From the NCBI GenBank assembly GCA_032358165.1, contig JAALGY010000053.1:2356001-2420000 (forward strand): DNA of 64,000 bases. Reading direction: 5' to 3'. The position numbers and the translations under genes were made by a program. This DNA is from Diplosphaera chodatii. Lineage: Eukaryota; Chlorophyta; Trebouxiophyceae; Prasiolales; Stichococcaceae. Numbering within the stretch: the stretch's first letter is position 1; the number at the start of each line of letters is the position of its first letter. A model generated the notes under the pieces. That model did no database searches. It was not told the DNA's origin and was given only the letters and a program-made list of their open reading frames with translations. Below are positions 12,501-24,739 of the stretch, piece by piece.

Positions 12501-12707
12501 TGTCGCTCCTGCAAAGCTGCAGCGCACAGTCAATCACTGCACACACCACTGCCATGCTGGCCGCTTGCACATGCTGTAAGGAGCCAGTGATCACTGCGCT
12601 GTGGCCTGGTTCAGGAGCCCAATGCGGAGTTGGTGTCCCTGGATGGTGTGCTGCCGCCGTCGATGGCAGTCGTGATCGTCCCGCCGCCAGACGCGGGGTT
12701 GAGGTGA
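9515..12707 (+). CDS. bZIP-like transcription factor with long C-terminal region, tandem copy 1
   Basis: Exon 1 starts MAGPTEELRGDP at 9515. Exon 2 (9817-10035) ends in a basic region, ETSRKAQRRYRERQR, like the AQRRYRER core of PAP1-type bZIPs. Exon 3 (10145-10216, exactly 72 nt) holds the leucine-zipper heptads (ESRVAELTRQLEELRLEK). Exon 4 begins near 10350 and carries WWMDDATVRSITNSLQLQG. Later exons encode IWRKYLDSFATCLLHWGG with LERLYWEAGLLWASVQI, then DRRLAAAANFSDEQKRVLV and ALHTALYTNLGRLQRRRE. The tail contains MDALKATLRDEV, IWGKIYKSW and LDGVLPPSMAVVIVPPPDAG. The stop is TGA at 12705. The exon after the zipper follows a GC-AG intron (AAG, then GCAAGT). The function of the C-terminal region is unknown; it vaguely recalls the helical DOG1 region of TGA bZIPs, which is speculation. 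Confidence 0.82.
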
Positions 12708-13192
12708 CACGGCAGGTGGCAGCCGCAGCAAATAGAGGTGTGGCGGCAGGGTGCAGCACAGTGGCCTGCACACAAACAACTTCGTGGAACGCTTCAGCGT
12801 GTATTTGGTTTGGTTTCCGGCGGTGTCAGCATTCCGCGAGCGCGTTGACAACATTTGAGAGGGGCAGCATGGGAGCAGGTGATCAGAGTATTGTATCGGA
12901 CACGAGAGTTGTACTGCAGGATGAGTGCGTCTGACCTGGCAGAGGGCCTCTCTCGTGACATTCGCCTGGTCCAACATGGCACTCGGCAGTTGCAAGCACA
13001 CCGCCTTCCCCTGCCAGCGCTGTTGTCTGTGACGTCTCCCTGGCAACCTAGAGCTTCCTGAACACGCCATTGCAGCTCAGCCATTGCTCGCATGCGGGTG
13101 GTGCAGCCTGGAAGCAAAGCGCGGACCCTTGCTTCCACCGGTCCACAGCCAGAGAACGGCACATTGATTCTATTGCAGCGTTGCGCAATTAG
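12708..13192. other. Spacer between tandem bZIP-like copies 1 and 2
   Basis: Open frames exist on both strands, but none has recognisable content. This is presumably the 3' UTR of copy 1 and the promoter of copy 2. The first exon of copy 2 could lie here. Confidence 0.35.
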
Positions 13193-15800
13193 ATGTGGGA
13201 CCTTGAAGCATGCCCATCGTCGGACAGTATGGTGAGTCTGACGCTGGCCTCCGGCGTAATGCCAGAGCCGTCGCAGCACTCGCTTGCCAGCTTCTGTCGA
13301 GCTGAGCATTCAATCTGCAATGTCAGATCAACAACCATGGTATTGATGACTTCTGACACTTCCTTGCGGATGGCCCCGCAGGCCAGATGGGGCTTCAGAA
13401 ACGCACTAGGCTGTTTGCCTCGTCCAGCTGGCAGCAGTGCAAAGGGTTCGGGGGAGGGGGCAGGAGGCGAGCCTGCATGCCGTGCCCCTGCAGATACGTT
13501 GCGGGACGCCTGGCAATGCACTTCAACGTGCGCCAATGACGCTGACGGACCCGCAGGCGCCTTGCCGCATCCACATCTGCATCAGGTCAGTCACCAATCA
13601 TTTAGATGAACGAACGTGTGCGCACAGTTAGGCCAATACCGGTGACTGGTACTAACGTCACATTTGTATGACTTTGGACGTGTCTTGGTCCGCACCACTC
13701 ATGAGGCATGTCGATGCAGGACGGAATCCAGAGTGTCCAGAACCACGGTGCCGATCTGGCACAGGAGCTGGCAGGGCTGCGCGAGCAGCAGGTAGATTAA
13801 AGTTGATGACGAATGGTGCACATATCACACTCACATGTGTGAGAGATGCATTCACACGGCATGAGTGGGCTATGGCGGTAGACTCAGGATCAGCGCCAGA
13901 GCGGCTTGCACATCCATGCACACATACGAAGAGCTGTCAGCCCAAGGACAGCAGCGAGATATGAGCAGGAAGAGATTGAAGAGCTGCTGGTGAACCGTGT
14001 GCCGGTGGGTGTAGAGCGCCGCTCAACAGGTGGACGAAGACACACGATCCTTCCTCGTGGACAGCCTGCGACTTGAGGAGCACTTTGCGCTCACCATTGA
14101 TGAGACAGTGCCTCCAATAACCGTCAACGCCCAGCAGGTGCAGCGGTATCATGCGTTGTTCTCCCTCACCAACGGGTCGAACCTCTGGCAACGCACTTTC
14201 AGACAGCTAACCCTGGGTTGCTCCATGCAGCTGTGTGCGCTGCCGCTACAGCGGACACGTGACCTCTGGAGGTCGTACATGCTTGCCTTTGCAGAGCAGC
14301 TGCAGAAGTGGCAAGGCAATGCACAGTCACCCGCTGCGATGCGGCTGGTAAGTCTGCGGCTGGCACAATGGGCTCATGCGTCTGCTGGCAGTGGTCGCAG
14401 CTGCGCAGAGTGCTTAAATGACAGTCTGCTCCATCTCCCTGTGCAGTCTCGTTTGTTTTACGAGGCATACCAGCTGTGGATGGCGCTGCACAGCATCCCG
14501 CACCGCATGAGGGTGACACAACTGCATTGACGCCAAGGCTGCATTGCCGACGTCTGCATGACGACATGCTTTGTGTGGGGTCAAGAGGGAGTGGAAGACG
14601 CTCGGGTCTGTGGCCTCCAGGGCATCTTGGAGCAGGCAGACCGCCTCAAGGAGGGACCACTGCAGCTGATATCGCCGCACGAGCAGCTGGTGCCGGGCGT
14701 CCACCACCAGCGCATGCTCGCAGCCGCGCGGCTGTCGGCGCAGCAGCGGAGCGTGCTCAGTGCGCTGCACTGCGCGGTGCTCACCAACTTCGGCAGGCTG
14801 CAGGGGCGCCGCGCCCGCTGTGTTGCACAGCTGCAGGTGGGCAGCACGGCTCCTGCGGCTACCATCGTACGTGTAGTGGCGCTTATACAACGTGGTTTCT
14901 GTGTTGCATCGCCACGCATCGCACGTGCGCGATGGCCGACAATCTATCTCATGACAACCGCATGGGCCTGAGCTTCTCTGCACTGCCTGTGTCCAGGCGG
15001 TGGTTCCGCCCACAGCAGAGCAAGCACAGAGCGCCACAGCAAGCACGAACCAGCAAAGCAGCGGGGACATGCGAGCCGTCATCGCAGAGCTGAAGAGCAT
15101 CTTGCAGCAGGAGCACTGCCAGTACATGCACGTGCTCAGCCTGATCTGGACGCGCGTGCTGACCTGCTTCCAGGTCAGCCCCCGTAGTCAGGCTGATGCT
15201 CTGATGGCTCGCACTGCAGATCACTGGCCATGGGTATCAGTGTCCATGATTTACGATTGTACTGGAGAATCTGGAAAGCTGTCCAATCCCACCAGCAATG
15301 GATTTCCTCTCATGCAGGCAGCGCTCTTGAAGGTGCTGGCATGGCCAAATACCGTCGGCATGCTCAGCGTCTGTGGTGAGTTGCGACTATCTTTCCTGCC
15401 GAACCCACGTGCAGGCATTTGCAACATGCTGCAAAGCACTCATTGCTGCGCTGGTGTACGCTTGCAGAGCTGGTAGCTCGTGAATCTGAGTCGCCAAGCA
15501 TCCAGGACCTTCTGCAGCGCGGCTCACAGGTGACTTGCAGTCTTGCACACTGTTCCGTGGGATGCATGTGCCACCTACAAGCGTTGCAGCACCACCACAG
15601 CAGGGCATGTGCAGGGATATATCTTGCACGCTGCAGCACGTCCATGTCACCTGCCTCTGCAGGGCGCAGCGCTGCCCCTGCTGGACCTGGAATCCATCAT
15701 GCCCCCGGCCATGGGGGTGCAGCCAGTCCCCCCAGTTCATGCTGGCCGCTCCGATACGCTGCCCACTGGCATCGCTGGCCTTGCTTCTGCCAGCGTATAG
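13193..15800 (+). CDS. bZIP-like family protein, tandem copy 2, without a recognisable basic region
   Basis: This copy is assigned by colinear exons shared with its neighbours. A 72-nt exon at 13720-13791 encodes the zipper position (GADLAQELAGLREQQ). It is followed by VDEDTRSFLVDSLRLEEHF (about 14031-14137), LWRSYMLAFAEQLQKWQG, RLFYEAYQLWMALHSIPHRM, LAAARLSAQQRSVLSALHCA, LTNFGRLQGRRARC, MRAVIAELKSILQQEHC and SPSIQDLLQRGSQ. The last exon (15662-15800) contains LLDLESIMPP and ends at a TAG. The exon that should carry the basic region appears to end at 13585 (CAG, then GTCAGT). In the required phase it reads GPAGALPHPHLHQ, not a basic stretch. The zipper itself is weaker than in the other copies. 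The N-terminus is uncertain; Met at 13193 is only the first in-frame option. Confidence 0.65.
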
Positions 15801-16203
15801 GCTACGACAATTTCCAAGGAGGAGGGCCGAGCACATGGCAGGCAAGGGACAGCGACAATCGGCGATCGCCGCCGCCCATCTACTTGGCATGTGAAGTTTG
15901 TTCGTCTCAGCAGTGTGCCGGCAGGGGCACCTGAGTGTCTGGTGAAGCAGCTGCAGAAGTATGGCCATCTCGTGCCCGATGACACTAGGTCTTTGCGACC
16001 GTGACAAAGCGGCATGCATGCCCGATCTGATAGCAGCAGGTACCTAGATCACTGCAAGTGTGGTTACTCGCCCAATCAGTTTAGCCAGAGATCCATTTCG
16101 TCACGAATTAGGCGAGGGGCACGTCAGGCTTTCGTCAGCAGCAAACTTGTTGCCAGGCACCCGACTCACACTGCATTCAACAGCTGCAGTGTAAATCGCC
16201 ACG
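15801..16203. promoter_or_regulatory. Spacer and probable promoter of bZIP-like copy 3
   Basis: About 400 bp lies between the stop of copy 2 and the start of copy 3. No coding signal or clear core-promoter motif is visible. Confidence 0.3.
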
Positions 16204-19200
16204 ATGGATTGGCACAGAAGCAATGCTGGCGTAGCCAGCGGGCAGCAGAGCGCAGGCCTCAATGATAGCACCAATGATGGGTGGCTTTCGGAGATGGCCG
16301 CTGCGTTCCTGTCGTCTACAGGCGCCACCGACCTGCTGACCGGCGGCGAGGCGACCCCGCTGCCGACGCAGAACGTCCAGTCGCAGCTCAACAGCCTACC
16401 GGATCCGGCAGCAGCACTGCAGGTCGGTGTGTAGAAACTACGTTGGCAGTATGACCTTTCGCGTGTACCAGGCTCCAGGCTGCAGGCCGCAAACGCAGCA
16501 AGGGCGCCTGCATGTGCCGTAAATTTGTCCCGTTGCTGCATCAGGCCCTGCCAGGCGTAGCCCTGCCGCCAGCTGGCGCTCCGGCAGGCTGGATGGGTGA
16601 GCAGGCCTGGCAGGCATACCCTGCCGAGGCGCCGCTCCCGCAGCCGCAGCTGCGGCCGCACCAGGGTCTCGTACAGCCGCATGGTGGTGCGCAGCCGGGG
16701 ATGTACGCCGTGGACATGTCCGAGGCGCTGCTACAGTACCGGGCGATGCAGCCAGCTGAGCCCATCCCAGCGATCCAGATGCCTTTTCAGCCCGACGCGG
16801 CCGCGGCGCCAGCTTCAGCAGCAGTGCATAATCAGGAGGGCAGCAGCGGTGACTCGCAGCAGGCGGACAGCGGAAACGCCCAGATCAAGCTGCCACCTCC
16901 GACACAATCCGACACACCCTCACATCCCACCAAAGTCAGAGGGAAGGTCAGCCAGACGCACCGGACGGCGCAGAAGCGGTATCGGGAGCGCCAAAAGGTG
17001 CTGCTCGGCCCTCTCCGCTGTCACAGCATCGGCACATGCTGATGCATGCGGCGAGATGCCGGTGAGAGCTTTGCTGATGCGGCCTGGTGCCATGCTGATG
17101 AGAGGGCCGTCATGGACCACTGCAGGAGCGCCTCATGTGCGCAGAAGCCAAGGTGGCGGAGCTCACTAGGCAGCTGCAGGAGCTCAAGGTGGCAAAGGTG
17201 CAGCTGCTGGCATGCCGCACACCCCAGATCAGAGGCCAACTTCCCGTCTCGAACCCCACGCGGTGGCCGATCTTCACGACCGTGCGATAGCAGTCGTCTT
17301 GGCTGCTCGAGCACGCAGCTGCATCTGCTGGGCTAGGGCCTTGCTCGTGCCCACGATACAGCGACAGCGGATGAGGAGCACATGGCCACCCTCAGGGCCG
17401 CCCCCAGACCTACATTAGGTCATCATGTGGACACCCACACCCATCGTGACTGCAACCATCGCACTGAAGTCGGCAACGTGTATTTGGTACAGAAGCGGGA
17501 GGACCAGGAGAAGTCGGACGCCTGGTGGATGGACGACGACACGCGCACCTTCCTGTTCAAGTGCATGCAACTGGAGAGCTCTGCGGTGCTCACCATCGAC
17601 CGCGCCAACCACGAGCACATGACGTGCCGCGAGGTGAAGGAATGAAGCACAGCGTTCCCTGCTTCGGGGAGCAGCTGGCCAGTGCGGCGCCCAACCCTGC
17701 TCAACAACCGCTCGCATCCGACGCTGCTGGTGTGCATACACATGCTGACACTGGACACGCCGCCTGCCCTGTAGCTGGCGGAGCTGCCTCCGGCGCGGGT
17801 GGGCCAGTACTGGCGGCGCTACATGAGCGCCTTCGCAGGTGTGGGGGGTCGCTGGGCTGCACCTGAGCCTGAGAGTGCTCTCACAGTGCACATGCATCCT
17901 GTACCGCGTCTGGTTTCAGCAGCGCTTGCGTCGACAGCTCAGGGCGCTGAGGGTGCATGCGGTGAGGCTCCTGGTCCCTGCGCAGAGTGCCTGCTGCAGT
18001 GGCGGGGCGACGTGGACTCGCCGGCGGGCCGCAGGCTGGACCGCCTGTACTTCGAGGCGCTGCAGATGTGGACGGCGGTGCAGGTCGGGTACCCGGACCG
18101 CGTGAAGGTGCGGACAGCGCTGCCCAGCGTTTGTGCGATATCGAGTGGACACACAGCACGCCAGCTGCCTGATCCGGCACGCGTGGCCCAGCTGCACTAT
18201 CTACATGGGCCCTCCCCCCGCAGTGCATGCCAGTCAAGCAGCAAGACCACGAGCTCCACGCTGCCAGCATCGCATGGCGCCCGGCGACTGAACAAGGTCC
18301 CCACCCTGTAGGAGGTCCTGCAGCACATGACGAGCTCGGAGGCGACGACGAAGCGGCCGCAGCGCGACATCTCGGCGGACGACGAGGACTGGCGGCTGGC
18401 GGCCGCCGCCAAGTTCTCGCCCGAGCAGCAGGCCGCGATCTGCGCGCTGCGTGTCCCGCACTTCGTCAACATCGGGCGGCTGCGGGCCCGGCGCGCGGCG
18501 CTGTCCGCTCAGCTGCAGGTGCGCTGCTGCTGCCGAGGCTGATGAGGTGAGGCAGATGGTGCATCGTCAGGTCCCAGCGGCCCTGCAGCAGGGCATCATG
18601 GCGTGTGAAGCGAGCAGGTCCTCCATCGGGAGCTTGTGGACGGCTGCTCTTACCGTCTGCAAGTTGATGCAGCTGCTTGATCATGTGAACATCTGTTCGC
18701 CAGATCCTCAACTGGGTCCCCAACAGTGCCAGACCAGTGCGCATGGCTGTGAGGAGGCTGTCAAATCTCTCACAAGCCTGTCCATCTGGCAATGCAGGCA
18801 GCAGTGCCGCTGGCGCAGGGCGTGGCCAACTTTGAGGGCATCATGGACGCTCTGAAGCTGACGCTGCGGGACGAGCACTGCTGCTACTCCAGGGTGCGAG
18901 CTGTACAGCGCACTGTCAAGTAGTCACGCAGGTTGCTGTAGTCGCTCAAGGTCCACACCTGGACATCCTTATCACTCCACGATGCTGAAGCTGCCATGTC
19001 ACCCTATCCGCTCCTCATCATGTGTTTGCTCTTCGCTTCGACCCGCGATCGCAAACCAATCCAGAACGCTGAGCACGGATGAGGCTTTGACTGTCAATGG
19101 TGTTGTTGTGTCTGCAGACCAGCATCATGATGTGGCGGCAGCTCTTCACCTTTGTGCAGAGCGCAATGCTCAACATCCTGGCGCACCCCTGGGGCGTCCG

Positions 19201-19686
19201 CATCTGGGCCATTGCAGGTGACCGTTGATTTGACCAGCCACACAGCAGTCCTCACCCAGTCTGAAGCATCGCTGGACTTGGTCTGGCAGTGTGGCAGTCG
19301 GGCATTGCGTACCCTGCAACCCTTGCCAGCTTTGCGTGTCGTAAGTGATCTGGACACTGCCCTGCATTGCAGAGCTGCTAGCGCGGGAGGCAGGCGAGAT
19401 GTCGTCGCAGCAGCTGCTCGACCTGGGAGCCAAGGTGAGCTGGATCGGGCTGGGTAGCTACTAGTACATCCACAACTCTTCGCTCGTTTGCTTCTGCTGT
19501 TGTGAGTGTTGCAAACAGCAGCAGCTGCCAAGCAGTTGACAGCAACAGTTTAACTCGGTCGTCGTAAACATGGCCTGTTCCTACCGCCTGCAGGACCCAG
19601 ATGCCGAGCTGCTGTCGCTGGACGTGCTGCCGCCGTCCATGCGCAACATCCGCATCCCGGCACCAGAGTCGGGCTTGGAAACGTAA
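16204..19686 (+). CDS. bZIP-like transcription factor with long C-terminal region, tandem copy 3
   Basis: Exon 1 starts MDWHRSNAGVASGQQ in a CGCCACGATGG context. The next exon is Pro/Gln-rich and ends at 16997 with the basic region SQTHRTAQKRYRERQK. A 72-nt exon (17126-17197) carries the zipper (EAKVAELTRQLQELKVAK). Then come DAWWMDDDTRTFLFKCMQL with SSAVLTIDRAN, QYWRRYMSAFAG, ECLLQWRGDVDSPAGRRLD, LYFEALQMWTAVQVGYPDRV, DWRLAAAAKFSPEQQAAICA, NIGRLRARRAALSAQL, IMDALKLTLRDEHCCY, MMWRQLFTFVQSAM and LAHPWGVRIWAIAG. The last exon has AELLSLDVLPPSMRNIRIP and stops at 19684-19686. It is closest to copy 1 in the basic region and zipper. It probably acts as a nuclear homo- or heterodimer; targets are unknown. 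Confidence 0.83.
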
Positions 19687-20621
19687 ACCCAGCCTGGGCG
19701 ATGAGTGATGGTGCCGCGAGGGTTGGATGCAGGCTGCAGCCATCCGCCGCCAGCGCTGTCAGCAAGCAGCACTGCCGCCCAGCCGGCTGCTGTGTGCATC
19801 GGCGGTATGGTCGCACCGCCGCGCTCGACTTTGAGACGGCCTCATGCTGTGGAGCCGCATGGCGTGATTTCGCTGCTGGCAGCTGTCATGAGCCGGCAGA
19901 GCGGACAGGCGCCGCATGCACGGTGGCTGCTGCGGAGTGCCCCTCCTGTGATTCTGAGGGCCACTGCCCCTTTCCCTTCCAACATGTGCAGCCCTGCACA
20001 CCGGAGCGGCCTCAGCATGACGAGGCACCCAGGGCCTGTTGCAGATCCTGCAGTTTTAATCATACAGCTTGCTTCTGCCGGTTGTCTTCGTATTGAAGCT
20101 TGTGTTCCTCCGCCAATGCTTCGTCAGCAGTATTTGTCAGCAGTAGTCATTGGCAGCGGTGATGTTTGCAGTTTAGGGGGTGCCGCTGCTTAGCGTGTCA
20201 CAGGGGAGATGTGCGAATGAGCGATTTGTTGATCATGCCTGGCACAGACCAAAAGTGTGCCTTCAATGATTCCGTCAGAACATGGTGTTGACACCGGTAC
20301 TCTGAGCCACAGTTTGGTTGAACAGCAAACCCAATTTGGATGCACGGTGCATGCCTGCCTTTAGTATTGTAAACCACGAAATATCGAAAGGGTGGACGAC
20401 CCTTGTAAGCAAAATCCCCAGAAAAAGAATGCACCCTTTGCTTCGTCCTGGCTTCTGATCCAAGCGCACATACCTAAAAATACGCAATCGGACCGCGTGA
20501 TCTATGCATGCCAGCTGAGCTGGCCATGCCATTTGATTTTTTACAAGGCGATGTTGCCTTCCCAATTGCGGCTCATTGTATGGACTGCTGCACGGCAGTA
20601 CATTGTTGAGTGCACAGCCAG
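19687..20621. other. Convergent intergenic region after the bZIP-like cluster
   Basis: About 930 bp lies between two converging stops. It is more A/T-rich from 20200 to 20600 than its flanks. I see no exon with splice support; the open frames near 19700-20190 look like readthrough of 3' UTR sequence. Confidence 0.4.
20541..20545 (-). terminator. Candidate poly(A) signal TGTAA for the anion permease gene
   Basis: The minus strand reads TGTAA about 80 nt past the permease stop at 20622, next to a T-rich run. Confidence 0.4.
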
Positions 20622-23600
20622 CTAGCTCCAGGCAAGGTTCTCGCCCCAGAAGACCAGCAGGCTCAGCAGCAGCGGCAGCGGCATCGTGATGAGCCCCAGC
20701 TTCAGGAAGCGCATGAATGGCATTTCCAGGTCCTTAGCCTGCACGCGCCCTGGCCTGTGTAAGCATCTCATCGCAGCACGCGCGCTGCAAAAGTCGGGAG
20801 CCAACAAACTGTAATGAAGTGTGCATGTATAGCACGGAGGCAAGGCAGGAGGGACAGCAGTAGCACGGCACCTTGAGCAGCTTGACCCACATCACGGCCG
20901 CCAGCGAGCCAATGAGGCTGAAGTTGGCACCCACATTGCTGCACAGCACATGCCATCGGATAAATCCCATGGCATTGACGTCTATGCGCCCGCTTTCGAT
21001 GGAAGTCTCAAGCAGACCAGCAGCAGACCAGCAGGCGGTGACGTCATGCGACGAGGGCGCGTCACCTGGCGGCAATCAGGGACAGGTTGGCGGCCGCACG
21101 CCACTGGGCCGGCACATCGTACGCGGGGCTCAGCAGGACCCTCGCCATGAGGATGGTCATGGGCTGCACAAATGTCGGGAGGCATCAAATGCTGGGTCGT
21201 CATGCCATGAGCGAGGAAAGCAGTGACATGGCAGCGAATGCACTGATACATGAGCAATGGTGGGCAGGCGGTTGCCCACAACAGCGCTGACGAGGTGCTT
21301 TTGGTGCGCACCTGGTTGTTGATGATGTTGGCGAGCACTGAGCCGATGGCCCCCGTGAGGAAGACCGCCACAAATGCGCTGTTGGTAGCCCCAGCCAGCG
21401 CCTGCAATGTCAAAGTGCAATGCTTCTGCATGGTCTGAGCTGATATACGGCTGAAAATCAATTTTGAGCTGGCGCCTTGCGCCGAAAGGCTGCTGGCGCT
21501 TGCAACTTGCTGTGTCTAGCACGCACGTGCGACTGGCAACATTGCTGTTGGCAACATTGCACGACCTACAGCAGCAGGTCTGCGAGTCGCCAGAGGACGG
21601 CGGGCCAATCGAGGCAACAGGCGCACCCGGCCAAAGTAGTCAACCCAGCCGCCCTTGTTGAGCGCCTCCACCAGGATGAACATGCCGAAGAGGAAGGGCA
21701 CCACGTGCCACGGCAGCGCCTTGAACGTGTACCACAGGCTGAACGCTGCCTGCGCACACCGGGCAGCAGGGTCCAATTGTGTTGCAGACTCATCTGCTCT
21801 CAGGTGCCCACTAACGGGATAGCGTCAGCTACATCGCTTACCTCAGTGGTCGGATTGCTCCTGCACAGAGCGCGCACAACCGTTCGGCAGGGTCAGTGCA
21901 CAGGCCCCGTGCTCACCGGCTCACTGGTCTCGACTCCCGCGTCCCCGACCACAGCGTCGGGGTCGTTGGCAGCGGCTAGGCCGCTGAGCTGCCTGCTGCC
22001 CTGCCTGCTGGCGATGCTGGTCGAGCGGCGCCGCCTGAGGCTGCCGTCGGCGTGCGGCTCCTGCGCACCGCCGCTGCCGTCTGCACTCCGGCAGCGGGCG
22101 CCGCTGCTGGGACTGCCGCCGCTGTCACTGCCGCTGCTGCTGTCCCCTTGTTTTGTGTCGGACACCACCACCAGCTCAATCGAGAGCCCATCGGGCTGGT
22201 GCAGTGGTGCACTGCGTGGACTGGGGTCGTCATCGACGACCTTGACTGTGTGGCCGGCGTTGCCTGCTGCAGCGCTACCTGCTTCTGCTGCAACAGCAAT
22301 GCTGCTGCCAGTCGGCTGTGGCGTGGCTGGAAGCCTGCCAGTGCGAGACCCACATCTGCCGCTGCCATCGCTGCCGCCTGCCTGGACGCTGCTACCATCC
22401 TCAGAAGACTGGATGCGTCGCCGCTGCCACCTCGCCCGAAGCCAGGGGTGCAGATAGTGCACCCAGCTGCGAGGGATTGCACAAGCTGTCAGCTCATCAA
22501 CGCTCACGAACAGCCACATGCTCGCCGACAGAATGCTCACTTGAGCAAATGCTGGCCCAGGGCTGGTGCGAGTGCATCCTGCTCAGGGCCGGCACAGCCG
22601 AGCCCGATGCCAAGTTTCAATAAGTGCCGGTCAGCAGGCTTGCATGTGCGCCTTGCTGATGTACCCACCAGAGTGACCGAGAGCACATAGGACATGGCCT
22701 GGCGACCAACCAGATGATGCACGGGACTCACAGGTTGCCTGCCACAAGGACGCATGCGGCTGCGAGTGTGACGGCCCACAGCGGTGCCCCTATGAAGTTG
22801 GCGATCGCGAGCATCACCAGGCTCAGCAGCAGCACTGCGCACCCGAACTTGGCGCCCCACCTGCAAGGGTCACGCAGCAGCATCAGTCGCCGTGACACGG
22901 CCATACAACCTGTGAAGCATATATCGATGTGTTGGTGTCGCAGGCTGTATTGATCGTCCGTGTCATCTGACTTGATGCGCCATACGACATAGGCATTGAA
23001 ATGACCCATGAGATAAAACGCTGCTGAGACAACCAAGTTAGTGCGTGTACATCGATGTCGCCAATTCTCGCCATGAGGTACAGCAGAAACATCTCTCAGT
23101 TGATGTCATGGCCCATTGTCGAATTTTGCGGCATCTTGCAGCCATGCTATGCCACCCTTGGTGGTGGCTTGAAGCCCCGATGTCTGAAGCCTGATGTCTG
23201 GTGTCAAACAAAGGCTTACTTGTCACGCAGCAGGCTGGCAGGCTCGACGTCTTCCTCGAGCTCCGGTGCGTCCTGGATCTTGCGCCGGAAGTACAGCAGG
23301 ACCATGCCGTAGGTGGATATGCCCGCCGCTGCACAGCGCAGCCAGAGACTCTTGCTTTCAAGCATCGCAGACATGGATGTACAAGTCGGCCTGCAGGCAG
23401 GTGCTGTGATGCATGCTCAGAAGGAGTGGTGACATGTTGTCATGCGCTGGCTGCTGCCAGTAGCAAGAGGGCACTCACCAAAGGTGGGGAGCAGCGACCA
23501 CTTGGAGAACTGGAGGAAGCTCAGGTCCACTGCTTCCCCAATGATGATGTTGGTGGGGTTCCTGCAATGCAGCCAAGGAAAGCAGTCGATATGGTCTCAG

Positions 23601-24739
23601 CGGTGTAGACTGGACCTTGTGTTCAGCAGTCAAGCAGTCTGGCACACGAGTTCAATGGCGCTCGTCAGAGATACGAGGCACGACTGCTGCACCAGGTCTC
23701 AGACCCACCCGATGAGCAGTGTCATGCCCCAGGTATTTGCGGCGTAGAAGGTCGCAAACAGCAGCGGCGCTGGGTCTGTGCGGGACGCCTTGGCGAAGTG
23801 GATCACGATGGGCGTCAGCGTCAGGATGACCACGTCGTTGCTGGTCAGCACCGTGAGCACGCTGGCCATGACGTAGTAGGCCAGGAACTGCACGGCACCA
23901 CCCTTGCATCTAAGCTGGAAGCATCACAAAGATTGAGCGGGATTGGGCATATTATGCACACGTGGCGGCATCTCTATTCGAGCTAGCATATGCAACTTCA
24001 CGTGCATGCTCAACAGCGGAGCTTTAACAATGATACTGGTTACATAGCGTGACCATGGTAGTGCATAGTAGTGCGTGTATCCGCACCACTTTGTGGCCCC
24101 CGGTGCCAGCTGTCCTGGTGACCACCGCCGCGATGTACGCAAAGATGCCGGTGGCGTCCAGCGAGGTACACAGGTAGGCCTGCAGTGAAGCAGTGTCCAC
24201 CTGTTTGAAGGGGCGTGTCGAGGCTGCATGCACCTTCGCATGATGCGCAGTGCAGCATGGGAGGCATGCCCACGCTTCCGATCAGCCATGATGATCACAG
24301 CCTTTATGAGGCTTGCATAGGGTCAGGCACGTCTCAGACATGACACGCATCACCTGGCTCATGAACAGAATCACGATGCCGTAGGGCTTGAGGTACTTGT
24401 CCCCGACAATGCCCAGCTTCAGCGTCCGGCCATCCGCAGCCCCCGCCGCCAGCAGGACCAGCACCCCAACCACGGGGGCGTACCCGTAGCTGCATGCACA
24501 GACCGCGCTGGTGGCCAGTAGCTTCCGCTGCGGGTGCATGCGGGTTGTCTGCTGATGTATGGCGCGCCGCCGCAGAATATGCCGTTGTAACGGCGCCGTC
24601 ATGCTCACCTGATGGTGATGCGGACTGCACGTCCCCGCCGCGTCCATTTCGCGGGCCATGTCACCACCGGCTCAGCCACGACAAGGTACAGGACCACAGC
24701 CACCGTCACGCAGAACACCGACAGCGACCAGGCGTTCAT
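20622..24739 (-). CDS. ArsB/NhaD-type anion permease (arsenite-efflux or silicon Lsi2-like)
   Basis: A polytopic membrane transporter of the ion-transporter superfamily is encoded by about twelve exons. The start at 24739 opens with a hydrophobic helix (MNAWSLSVFCVTVAVVLYLV). Family motifs occur in order. LTSNDVVILTLTPIVIHFAK and FATFYAANTWGMTLLIG come first. NPTNIIIGEAVDLSF is the NPTN signature. Further on are FLFGMFILVEALNKGGW, AFVAVFLTGAIGSVLANI with INNQ joined to PMTILMARVLL, and VGANFSLIGSLAAVMWVKLL near the end. The protein ends GENLAWS with a TAG at 20622. The two half-repeats each have a discontinuous Asn motif, as in ArsB. A hydrophilic Ser/Gly/Ala-rich exon of about 200 residues (22540-21893) sits between the halves. 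Substrate cannot be read from sequence; arsenite is most usual, silicate or Na+ are alternatives. Confidence 0.83.
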
